This document shows positions 1-7,100 of a stretch of 8,456 nucleotides of DNA, in pieces. The position numbers were made by a program, and so were the translations under genes. The stretch is taken from the NCBI GenBank assembly GCA_025352765.1, contig JANXSI010000491.1, positions 1-8,456 of the forward strand, given 5' to 3'. Each line of letters opens with the position of its first letter. Within the stretch, counting starts at the first letter, position 1. The notes beneath the pieces were generated by a model. That model did no database searches. It was not told where the DNA came from and saw only the letters and a list, made by a program, of their open reading frames with translations. Source of the DNA: Devosia sp. (GTDB lineage: Bacteria; Pseudomonadota; Alphaproteobacteria; Rhizobiales; Devosiaceae).

Positions 1-749
1 ACGGTCGTCGCCACCCGCGCCGCCGCAGGCTTGCGCGCAATATACGGCACGCCCTTGAGCACCAGCTTCAGCGCCTCCCAGTGGATCGCCGCCGTGACCT
101 TCAGCGTCATCAGCGGATAGCTGACCAGCGCCTTGAGCAGCACACCGTCGGTCAGGGGCTTGCGCTCGCCGGCAAAGCTCGCCCGCAGCAAGAGCCCCTT
201 GGGGTCCGTCTCGTCGATCCGGATCAATACCTTCTCGCCCGGCGGCTCGATGTGGAACGCGTAGGCGCAATCCATCGGCACGAAGGGCGACACATAGAGT
301 TCCTTGACACAGGTCTGCTCGACCGCCGCCGCGCCGTCCGCGACCGGGATCACATAGGTCCGGCGTTCGCCGAAGGTGTTGTGCACCTCGTAGAGGATCG
401 CCTTCAGCGTGTCCCCGTCCGAACAGAAATACACCGTCAGCGGGTTGAACACATAGCCGAAGATCCGCGGGTAGCAGAGCATCGAGATCTTGGGCGTGCC
501 CAGGGCGATCCCGGCCGCGCCGAGCTGCGCGCCGATCCAGGACCTGAGGTCCGCATCGCCTGCGCCGTGATCCTTGTCGTGGAAAGAAAACACTGCCGCG
601 CGGTTGTGCCCGAAGAGTCTGAGGCTCCGGCTCAGCCCGTCGACCTCGTCGAGGTCGAGCAGCAGCGAGAACACCCGATAGGTCAGCGTGTGCCGTCGCG
701 GCCTGAGCCGGGCGTGAAACACCTTGCCGGCATAAAGCGCCGAAATCAC
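1..749 (-). CDS. DUF1365 family protein, 3' end cut by the left edge
   Basis: The minus strand is open from a GTG at 749-747 to the window edge, giving 249 visible codons with no stop and no frameshift; I translated it throughout. The product starts VISALYAGKVFHARLRP. Family hallmarks include the tracts RVFSLLLDLDEVDGL, CYPRIFGYVFNPLTVYFC, EVHNTFGERRTYV and KELYVSPFVPMDCAY, which together mark DUF1365 (COG3496). Members are usually about 250-280 residues, so only a short C-terminal tail is missing. The GTG overlaps the TGA (748-746) of the upstream FAD oxidoreductase gene as GTGA, which implies translational coupling and a shared transcript. The biochemical role of DUF1365 is not established. 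Its constant association with COG2907 oxidoreductases and cyclopropane-fatty-acid-synthase-like methyltransferases points to modification of membrane acyl chains. Such a methyltransferase would be expected just outside the left edge, but this is inference. Family identity is firm; function is not. Confidence 0.9.
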   Translation of the reverse strand, partial: MISALYAGKVFHARLRPRRHTLTYRVFSLLLDLDEVDGLSRSLRLFGHNRAAVFSFHDKDHGAGDADLRSWIGAQLGAAGIALGTPKISMLCYPRIFGYVFNPLTVYFCSDGDTLKAILYEVHNTFGERRTYVIPVADGAAAVEQTCVKELYVSPFVPMDCAYAFHIEPPGEKVLIRIDETDPKGLLLRASFAGERKPLTDGVLLKALVSYPLMTLKVTAAIHWEALKLVLKGVPYIARKPAAARVATT

Positions 750-2104
750 TCCGCCGCCTCGAGCATCGGCGCGAGGGTGATCCGCCCGGATTCGTTCTCG
801 ACGCTCCAGGGCCGGCGCACCCCGCCCGCCGCTTCAGCGGCCGCGAGACCCGACTGCAGCGCGTCCTCGTGGAAGCCATGGCCGAAATAGCTGCCGGCAA
901 AGAACGTGTGCCGGGTCCCCTGCAGCCGCCAGAGCTCCTGCTGCGCGTCGATCGCGCCGCGGTCGAACAGCGGATGCATATACGCAAAGCTCTGGATGTG
1001 CTCGTCCGGGGCGATGTCACGCGTCGGGTTCAGCGTCACGAACAGCGGATGCTTGCGGTCGAGGCTCTGCAGCTTGTTCATCCAGTAGGTGACGCAGAGC
1101 GGCCGGTCGCCGCCATCGGCGCTGTCCCCGATATAGTTCCACGCCGACCACACGCGCTCGCGCTTGGGCATCAGCGCCGGATCGGAATGGAGCACCGCGG
1201 TATTGTCGGTATAGCCGAAGGCCCCCAGCAGCGCCGTCTCGGTCTGGTCCGCATCGCCGAGGAGCTTCAGAGCCTGATCGGCATGCGTCGCGATCACCAC
1301 ATCGGTGAACCACTGGCGGTGGCCGTTGCTGTCGATCACCGTCACCCCCGTCGGGTCGCGGAGGATCTGCGCCGCTCCGGCGCCGATGCGTACATCGTCG
1401 AGCCGCGCCAGGAGCTTCTGCACATAGTTGGTGCTGCCACCCTTGACCGTGCGCCAGATCGGCCGGCCGCTCAGGTCGAGCAGATTGTGGCACATGAAGA
1501 AGCGCACGAACGCAAACAGCGGATAGGCCCGCATCTGCTTGGCCGTCGTCGACCAGATCGCCGCGCCCATCGGCAGCAAATGATCCTCGATGAAGGCTTG
1601 CGAATAGCGGTTCTGCTCAAGGTAGTCGCCCAGAGTGACCTGCGCCAGCGCCGGGTTGCCGAGCAACCCGGGCGCCGACTTGTAGAAGCGGTAAATGTCG
1701 CGCAGCATCGCCCAGAAACGTGGGCTAACCGCATTGCTGCGCTGGCCCATCATGCCGTTGATGCCGCCGACCGAGCCGTATTCGAGCTTGCCCCCGTCGA
1801 GCGAGGCGGCGAACGACATGTTGGTCGCAGTGGTGTCGACATCGAGATGCGCCAGCATCGCCGTGAGGTTTGGATAATTGGCTGCATTGAAAACGATGAA
1901 TCCGGTATCGACCGGCGTCAGCGTGTTGCCGGTCGGCGCCAGCACCGTATTGGAGTGCCCGCCCGGCCGGCCGTCTGCCTCGAACAGCGTGACCTTGTGG
2001 TGCGAGGCCAGCAGCCAGGCCGCCGACAGTCCGGCAACGCCCGATCCGATGACGGCGATGTGCCGGTGTTGCGGGCGTTCTACGGTGCGATAGTCGGTGC
2101 GCAA
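746..2104 (-). CDS. FAD-dependent oxidoreductase, amine-oxidase fold (COG2907-like)
   Basis: The protein is predicted to be a soluble FAD/NAD-binding oxidoreductase of about 452 residues. The N-terminal Rossmann motif VIGSGVAGLSAAW has its glycines at residues 20, 22 and 25, and the FAD-ribose-binding acid lies in LFEADGRPGGHSNT (about E42). The C-terminal flavin-contact motif FFAGSYFGHGFHED is at about 400-414. This is the pattern of the COG2907 group found beside DUF1365 and cyclopropane-synthase-like genes. In Rhodobacter sphaeroides the corresponding genes lie in the RpoE/ChrR regulon and have been linked to unusual (methylated or furan) fatty acids; the substrate here is not visible in the sequence. 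I chose the TTG at 2104-2102 because an AAGGA ribosome site (2117-2113) lies 8 bases upstream and the Rossmann motif then starts at a normal distance. The frame stays open to another TTG at 2176, which would add 24 residues that look unlike the family. Its stop overlaps the DUF1365 start. The gene is divergent from the sigma operon. Confidence 0.88.
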   Translation of the reverse strand: MRTDYRTVERPQHRHIAVIGSGVAGLSAAWLLASHHKVTLFEADGRPGGHSNTVLAPTGNTLTPVDTGFIVFNAANYPNLTAMLAHLDVDTTATNMSFAASLDGGKLEYGSVGGINGMMGQRSNAVSPRFWAMLRDIYRFYKSAPGLLGNPALAQVTLGDYLEQNRYSQAFIEDHLLPMGAAIWSTTAKQMRAYPLFAFVRFFMCHNLLDLSGRPIWRTVKGGSTNYVQKLLARLDDVRIGAGAAQILRDPTGVTVIDSNGHRQWFTDVVIATHADQALKLLGDADQTETALLGAFGYTDNTAVLHSDPALMPKRERVWSAWNYIGDSADGGDRPLCVTYWMNKLQSLDRKHPLFVTLNPTRDIAPDEHIQSFAYMHPLFDRGAIDAQQELWRLQGTRHTFFAGSYFGHGFHEDALQSGLAAAEAAGGVRRPWSVENESGRITLAPMLEAAE

Positions 2105-2372
2105 GCGTCTGATCCTTCGTGACAGTTGGAAGAGATACGGCGGCGCCGCCAAAATGGATGCACCGCGCGCCGACAATTCCCCAGACCCCGACGAAAATCC
2201 ACGGCCGACGGCGAAAAATGCGGGCAGGGTGATCCGCGCGCCGCTGCTCCGCGTTACACCTCACATGAACTTGGACGTTTCCATAGCATCGGTCCCGTGG
2301 CAAAAGGGCCTTCCCTTGGCGATCGGCTCTCGGCCGCCCGCCGTCAAAAAGCGTAGGAAGACCCTCGCCTTG
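2105..2372. promoter_or_regulatory. Divergent intergenic region between the FAD operon and the sigma operon
   Basis: This 268-base stretch separates two divergent operons and should contain the promoters of both. On the plus strand it holds two TGATCC hexamers, at 2110-2115 and 2230-2235. The first overlaps the complement of the ribosome site for the minus-strand gene; the second is well placed for the sigma gene. No TGATCC occurs on the minus strand here; the nearest look-alike is TGCATCC (2162-2156), which is weak. A perfect 12-base GC palindrome, GGCGGCGCCGCC (2139-2150), is present but is common in DNA of this composition. Open frames that run into the region from both sides lack family similarity, and I treat them as non-coding. 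Confidence 0.6.
2230..2259 (+). promoter_or_regulatory. Candidate RpoE/ECF11-type promoter for the sigma operon
   Basis: TGATCC (2230-2235) is followed after 18 bases by TTACAC (2254-2259), about 110 bases before the sigma start codon. The -35 hexamer is identical to the one known for RpoE/ChrR-group promoters in Rhodobacter sphaeroides, where the sigma factor activates its own operon. The -10 part fits only loosely (the known element resembles TAAGA). Autoregulation is expected from the family; the placement is an inference from motif and spacing. Confidence 0.42.
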
Positions 2373-2948
2373 ATGCCCGTCGTCAACGGCACTGCCCCCG
2401 AGCCGAACATGTCGGCGCTGATGGCCGCCATCGGCCAGTCGCGCCGTGTCGAGGATTTCGAGATTCTGTTCCGTCACTTCGCCCCACGAGTGAAGGCCTA
2501 TATGGCCCGCACCGGTAGCCCGACCTCGGCCGAAGAGCTGATGCAGGAGACCATGGTCGCCGTCTGGAACAAGGCGGCCCTCTACGATCCGTCCAAGGGT
2601 GCTGCCTCGACCTGGATCTTTTCGATCGCGCGCAATTTGCGCATCGATGCCTACCGGCGCGAGAAGCATCCCGAATTCGATCCCGCCGATCCGGCTTTCC
2701 AGCCGGCGGCCGAGCCTGCTGCCGATGCCACGATGGAATCCGAGCAATCGGCAACCGCCATCCGCGCGGCACTCACCACCCTTCCGCCCGACCAGGCCGA
2801 AGTCCTTCGCCTCGCCTTCTTCGAGGACAATTCGCAGAGCGCCATCGCTGCGGCGCTCAACCTGCCCCTCGGCACCGTCAAATCGCGGATGCGGCTCGCA
2901 TTCGTCAAACTGCGCGCGGTGCTCGCCCAAACTGGAGACTTGACGTGA
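2373..2948 (+). CDS. rpoE: ECF sigma factor, RpoE/ChrR (ECF11) group
   Basis: This is a two-domain alternative sigma factor of 191 residues that directs RNA polymerase to stress promoters when released by its anti-sigma factor. Sigma region 2 spans about residues 27-97 and includes AEELMQETMVAVWNKA (region 2.2) and WIFSIARNLRIDAYRR (regions 2.3/2.4). An acidic, proline-rich linker follows (about 100-125), then sigma region 4 (about 128-185) with the helix-turn-helix tract ALNLPLGTVKSRMRLAF. I prefer the ATG at 2373, with AGGAAG (2355-2360) 12 bases upstream. The ATG at 2409 (179 residues) is a real alternative and closer to the usual family length. The frame is open back to 2097, but that extension is basic and unlike any sigma factor. 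The downstream chrR gene overlaps its stop, and this pairing places it in the singlet-oxygen-responsive group. The group is clear; the inducing signal is inferred from homologues. Confidence 0.92.
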   Translation: MPVVNGTAPEPNMSALMAAIGQSRRVEDFEILFRHFAPRVKAYMARTGSPTSAEELMQETMVAVWNKAALYDPSKGAASTWIFSIARNLRIDAYRREKHPEFDPADPAFQPAAEPAADATMESEQSATAIRAALTTLPPDQAEVLRLAFFEDNSQSAIAAALNLPLGTVKSRMRLAFVKLRAVLAQTGDLT

Positions 2949-3601
2949 CCCCTCGTCACCACGTCAGCGACGATCTGCTCGTGAGCTATGCCGCTGGCAA
3001 CCTGGCCGAAGGCTGGAGCCTTGCCGTCGCCACCCATCTGTCGCTCTGCCCTGAGTGCCGCAACAGCCTTCGCTTTGCCGAAGGCGCCGGCGGCCAGATG
3101 CTCGAGTCGCTCGCGGCCGAACCCGCGACCGCCGAGTCGTGGGACGCGGTGCGCGCCCGGCTGTCCGCCGAACCGGCAGCCGCCCCGGCACCGAGGATGG
3201 CGTCCCACACCGGCACGGCCGTTCTCCCCAAGCCGCTGCGCGATTACATCGGCGGCGACGTCGAAGCCATCAAGTGGCAGGCGCTCGGTACCGGTGCGGC
3301 GCAGATGCGCCTCAAGACCGGCGATCGCGAAACGCAGGTGCGCCTGCTGCGCATTCCCGCCGGCAAGCCGGTGCCCGAGCACAGCCACCGCGGCCGTGAG
3401 CTGACGGTCGTACTCTCGGGCGCCTTCAACGATGGCCGGACGCTGTTTGCCCGCGGCGACATCGAAGATGCCGATGCCGAGATCCAGCACATCCCGACCG
3501 CGACGCTTGATGCCGATTGCATCTGCCTTGCCGTCACCGACGCCCCGCTGCGCTTCCGCAGCTGGATCGTGCGCGTCCTGCAACCGATCCTGGGGATCTG
3601 A
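2945..3601 (+). CDS. chrR: ChrR-like zinc anti-sigma factor with cupin domain
   Basis: The 218-residue protein binds and inhibits the sigma factor encoded just upstream, and releases it on singlet oxygen or organic peroxide stress in characterised homologues. The N-terminal anti-sigma domain has zinc ligands H6, H31, C35 and C38 (tract THLSLCPECR). These are the same positions as in Rhodobacter sphaeroides ChrR. The C-terminal cupin (about 105-200) has the metal ligands H146 and H148 in PEHSHRGRELTVVLSG, E152, and H182. A DCIC tract gives C192 and C194, like the cysteine pair near the end of the Rhodobacter protein. The start is a GTG that overlaps the sigma stop as GTGA, with GGAGA (2934-2938) 6 bases upstream. 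Translational coupling should keep sigma and anti-sigma in balance. All expected ligands are present, so it looks functional. Confidence 0.93.
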   Translation: MTPRHHVSDDLLVSYAAGNLAEGWSLAVATHLSLCPECRNSLRFAEGAGGQMLESLAAEPATAESWDAVRARLSAEPAAAPAPRMASHTGTAVLPKPLRDYIGGDVEAIKWQALGTGAAQMRLKTGDRETQVRLLRIPAGKPVPEHSHRGRELTVVLSGAFNDGRTLFARGDIEDADAEIQHIPTATLDADCICLAVTDAPLRFRSWIVRVLQPILGI

Positions 3602-3603
3602 CG

Positions 3604-4008
3604 ATGCTCCGCTACGCCGTCGCCTACATCGTCACCGTCGTGGTCTTTCTCGGCCTCGATTTCGTCTGGCTGACCCGCGTGGCGCTCGGCATGTACCGCC
3701 GCGAGCTTGGAGATCTGATTCTCGAGCAGCCCAATCTGCTGATCGCCGGCGTCTTCTACCTGCTGTTCTGCGCCGGCGTGGTGGTGCTCGCCATCCATCC
3801 GGCGCTCAATGGCGGCAGCTGGGTCAACGCGCTGCTCCTCGGCGCCGTCCTCGGCCTCGTTGCTTACGGCACCTATGACATCACCAACCTCTCTACCCTC
3901 AGGGGCTGGTCGCTGACCGTTTCGCTCACCGATCTCGCCTGGGGCACCGTGGTCACCGCCGTTTCGGCCACCGCCGGCTATTTTGCGGTGACGCTGCTGC
4001 GGCTTTGA
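3604..4008 (+). CDS. DUF2177 family small inner-membrane protein
   Basis: This is a 134-residue integral membrane protein with four predicted helices at about residues 4-24, 45-65, 72-90 and 108-131. The conserved features LDFVWL (18-23) and YGTYDITNLSTLRGW (88-102) identify DUF2177. The function of the family is unknown. Genes of this family commonly sit at the end of rpoE-chrR operons in Alphaproteobacteria, so a role in the membrane during oxidative stress is plausible but unproven. The ATG at 3604 lies 2 bases after the chrR stop and has GGGGA (3592-3596) 7 bases upstream. The frame is open further back to 3517, but that part only overlaps chrR and lacks the family N-terminus. It is the third and apparently last gene of the sigma operon. 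Confidence 0.9.
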   Translation: MLRYAVAYIVTVVVFLGLDFVWLTRVALGMYRRELGDLILEQPNLLIAGVFYLLFCAGVVVLAIHPALNGGSWVNALLLGAVLGLVAYGTYDITNLSTLRGWSLTVSLTDLAWGTVVTAVSATAGYFAVTLLRL

Positions 4009-4019
4009 GGCGAAGCCGC
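3999..4019 (+). terminator. Small hairpin at the end of the DUF2177 gene, possible weak terminator
   Basis: GCGGCTT (3999-4005) and AAGCCGC (4013-4019) form a perfect 7-base-pair stem with a 7-base loop, overlapping the last codons and the stop. The stem is followed by CCCTTAG and not by a run of T, so intrinsic termination would be weak at best. If it does not terminate, the sigma operon transcript would read into the downstream TIR gene. Confidence 0.28.
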
Positions 4020-4102
4020 CCTTAGAACGCCGCTCATAGGCCTTTCTCGCGCCGTCCTTTCCGGACTATGGTCGACCCGAACATGGGGCGCCGGGCAGGT
4101 CT
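4009..4102 (+). promoter_or_regulatory. 94-base gap upstream of the TIR-STAND gene
   Basis: This gap between the DUF2177 stop and the TTG start of the TIR gene holds the leader of the latter. A loose match to a housekeeping promoter can be drawn (TTTCTC at 4043-4048, 18 bases, TATGGT at 4067-4072), but it is weak. No TGATCC or GGAAC-type ECF element is visible here. The gene may use its own weak promoter or depend on read-through from the sigma operon. Confidence 0.25.
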
Positions 4103-7100
4103 TTGGGCAAGATCTTCATTTCGCATTCGTCGGCCAACAACGCCGAAGCGCTGGCGATCCACGATTGGCTCGCCGAGCGCGGTTGGGGCGACGTCTTCCT
4201 CGATCTCGACCCGCGCCGCGGCCTCGTCGCCGGCGACCGCTGGCAGGCCGCACTCAGGGCCGCCGCCGAGCAGTGCGAGTTGATCCTCATCCTGATCAGC
4301 CCGAACTGGGCGAAATCCAAATGGTGCCTCGCCGAATTCCTGCTCGCCAAGCAGATGAACAAGCAGATCCTCGGCGTCGTCGTCCAGCCGACTCCTTACG
4401 AGGATCTGCCGGTCGAACTCACCGCCGAATGGCAGCTCGTTGATCTCTCGGCCCCCGATGCCGGCTGGTCGGTCACCCTCTCGCCGCCCCGTTATGAACC
4501 CGAAACCCTCGTCAAATTCTCGGGCACCGGCCTCGCTCGCCTCGCCGCCGGCCTCGAAAAGGCTGGGCTCGACGCCACGCACTTCCTCTGGCCACCCGAC
4601 AGCGATCCGGGCCGCGCCCCCTATCGGGGATTGCTGCCGCTCGAGGCGGACGACGCCGGCATCTTCTTCGGCCGCGATGGCGCCACCATCCTCACCCTCG
4701 ACGCCTTGCGCGGCCTCCGCGCCGCTGCCGCGCCGCGCTTTTTGACCATCCTCGGCGCCTCGGGCGCCGGCAAATCCTCGTTCCTCCGCGCCGGCCTCCT
4801 GCCGCGCCTGAGCCGCGACAGCCGGCATTTCGCGGTGCTCCCCATCATCCGTCCCGAACGCGCGGCGCTCACCGGCGACTACGGCTTTGCGGCCATGCTC
4901 GAAGCCGCCCTCAGATCCCGCACCATCACCCGCAACCGCGCCGACATTCGCGCCGCCGTTACCAGTGGTGCTGCCGCGGTCCGGCCGTTGCTGACGCTCC
5001 TCTCCCACATCGAGGATACCGGCGACGCCGCCACCGGTGGCCCACCCACCCTGGTCATCGCTGTCGACCAGGCCGAAGAACTGCTCACCGCCGACACCGC
5101 GGAGGCGAGCGCCTTCCTCACGCTCCTCGCCGATCTTGCCGCAACCGACGATCCGGCGATCCTCGTCCTCCTCACGGTTCGCTCGGACTCCTTCGACCAG
5201 CTGCAGTCGCGCCCCGAGCTCGCCGCCACCCAGCCGCACCACCTGGTCGACCTGCCGCCAGTGCCCTCCGGCAGCTTCGGCGACATCATCCGCGGCCCCG
5301 CCCGCCGCGTCACCGCTGCCGGCCGCAAGCTGGTCGTTGAGGAAACCCTCGTCGACGCGCTGCTGAGCGACATCGAGCAGGGCGGCGCCAAGGATGCGCT
5401 GCCGCTCCTCGCCTTCACCCTCGAGCGCCTCTATCGTGACTATGGCGCCGACGGCGACCTGCAGCTCGCCGAATACGAAAAGCTCGGCCGCATCCGCGGC
5501 GCCATCGAGGCCGCCGTCGAACAGGCCCTGGGCAAGGCCGACGGCAACCCTGCCATTCCGCGCGATCGCGCCGCGCGCCTCGCGCTGCTGCGGCGCGGCC
5601 TCATCCCCTGGCTCGCCGGCATCGATCCGGCGACCGGTTCGCCCCGTCGCCGCGTCGCCCGCCTCGCCGAAGTCCCGGCCGAGGCCTTGCCGCTGATCGA
5701 GCTGATGGTCGGCGAGCGTCTGCTCGCGACCGACATCGACAAGCCCACCGGCGAGCGGACCATCGAGCCCGCCCACGAGGCGCTGCTCCGCCATTGGGGC
5801 GCCCTCGACACCTGGCTGGTCGAGGATTCCGCCGATCTTGGCCTCGTCGAAGCGCTGCGCCGCGCCGCCACCGATTGGGACGCCAATGCCCGCGGCCCGG
5901 AGTTCCTTATCCACACCGGCGCCCGCCTCGCGACCGCCGAACAGCTCGGGTCCGCCGACAAGTTCAGCGGCTATCTCACCTCGGTCGATCGCGCCTATCT
6001 GGACGCCGCCCGCGCCCGCGAGAACGCCGTTCTGGCGAAAGCCCGCGCTATCCGCCGCCGGACGACAATTGCTGCCGCCATCGCCGGCGTCGTCCTCGTT
6101 GCGGGCGCCACCGCCGGTTATTTCATCTGGTCCGCCGGGCAAGCCGCAAAGACCGAGGCCGCCGCCAGTTTCGAGACCGCCCGCGCCGAGGCCGCCTTGC
6201 GCGCCGGCAAGCCGGAGGAGGGGGCCAGCGCCGCCCTCGCCGCCTACGATCTGCTCCCCTCGACCGCCACCCGCACCGCGGCCCTCACCGCCGCCATGTC
6301 CGTCTCGCCGAACGCCACCGCCATCTACCCGGTCATCGGCCGCGTCGCCGATACCGCCTTCCTCGATCCCGAGCATCTGCTGGTGCTGAGCGGCAAGGGC
6401 ACGCTGACCACGCTCGACCTCGGCATGCGCAAGACCGCGACCACCGCGCTTGCGACGTCACCGCTTCCCATCGGCCTCGCGGCGGACGGGCAGGGGGGCG
6501 CCACCGCCATCTTCGCCGACACCAGCATGACCACGCTCGACGGCAAGCCCGTCGCCGCCGCAACCACCGAGGACTTTGCGCCCCGTGCCGGTACCGTCCG
6601 CGCCAGTGGCGACGGCAAGCTCGTTGCCATGATCGGGCTCGTCGGCGACGTCCTCGTCCGCGATTGCCGCACGCTCCCGTGTCGCGACACCCACCTTGCC
6701 GCCCCCGCCGGCAGCGATCCCGGCCTCCTCGCCGGCAGCCTCGCCATCAAGCCCGACGGCACCGGCCTTGCCGTCAACTGGTGGCCCGGCCTCGTCGCCG
6801 TCTACGGCGATCTCGCTGCCGCGCCCAAACTCACGCCGCTCCCGTCCGATCTTGCGAGCCTCGGCGTCGTCGTCGGCATGGACTGGTCGGCTGTCACCGA
6901 CCGGATCGTCCTCAGCACCGACAGCGGCAAGATCGCGCTCCTTGATCCGACCGGCACCACCCCGCCCAAGCCGCTCGACCTCGGCATCGCCACCGCCGCC
7001 ATCGCCTGGTCGCCGACCGAACCGGTGTTCGCGCTCGCCTGCGATACGACCGCCATCTGCCTCTACCGCGACACCGGCGCGCGACAGGCGGCCTTTACCG

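Noticed and set aside
568..573. Further TGATCC hexamers inside genes (568-573, 778-783)
   Set aside because: They lie within coding sequence, have no suitable -10 element in view and do not precede a plus-strand gene.
81..890. 269-codon plus-strand open frame opposite the DUF1365 gene
   Set aside because: The minus strand translates into an unbroken DUF1365 sequence; this frame is a by-product of base composition.
869..2122. 417-codon plus-strand open frame opposite the FAD oxidoreductase
   Set aside because: It is arginine-rich without family features, while the opposite strand encodes a clear FAD-binding protein.
2139..2150. GGCGGCGCCGCC palindrome as an operator
   Set aside because: It is a simple GC palindrome expected by chance in such DNA, with no second copy or spacing to a promoter that would support an operator.
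2097..2372. N-terminal extension of the sigma factor to 2097
   Set aside because: The extra 92 residues are basic and unrelated to sigma region 1 or 2, and they would cover the expected divergent promoter region.
1725..2930. 401-codon minus-strand open frame crossing the FAD gene start, the divergent gap and the sigma gene
   Set aside because: It overlaps two confident genes and has no domain signature.
4034..6376. 780-codon open frame on the minus strand opposite the TIR-STAND gene
   Set aside because: Its product is a glycine, glutamate and arginine rich low-complexity chain without any domain. It is the mirror of GC-rich codon use in the real gene, whose TIR and STAND motifs are unmistakable.
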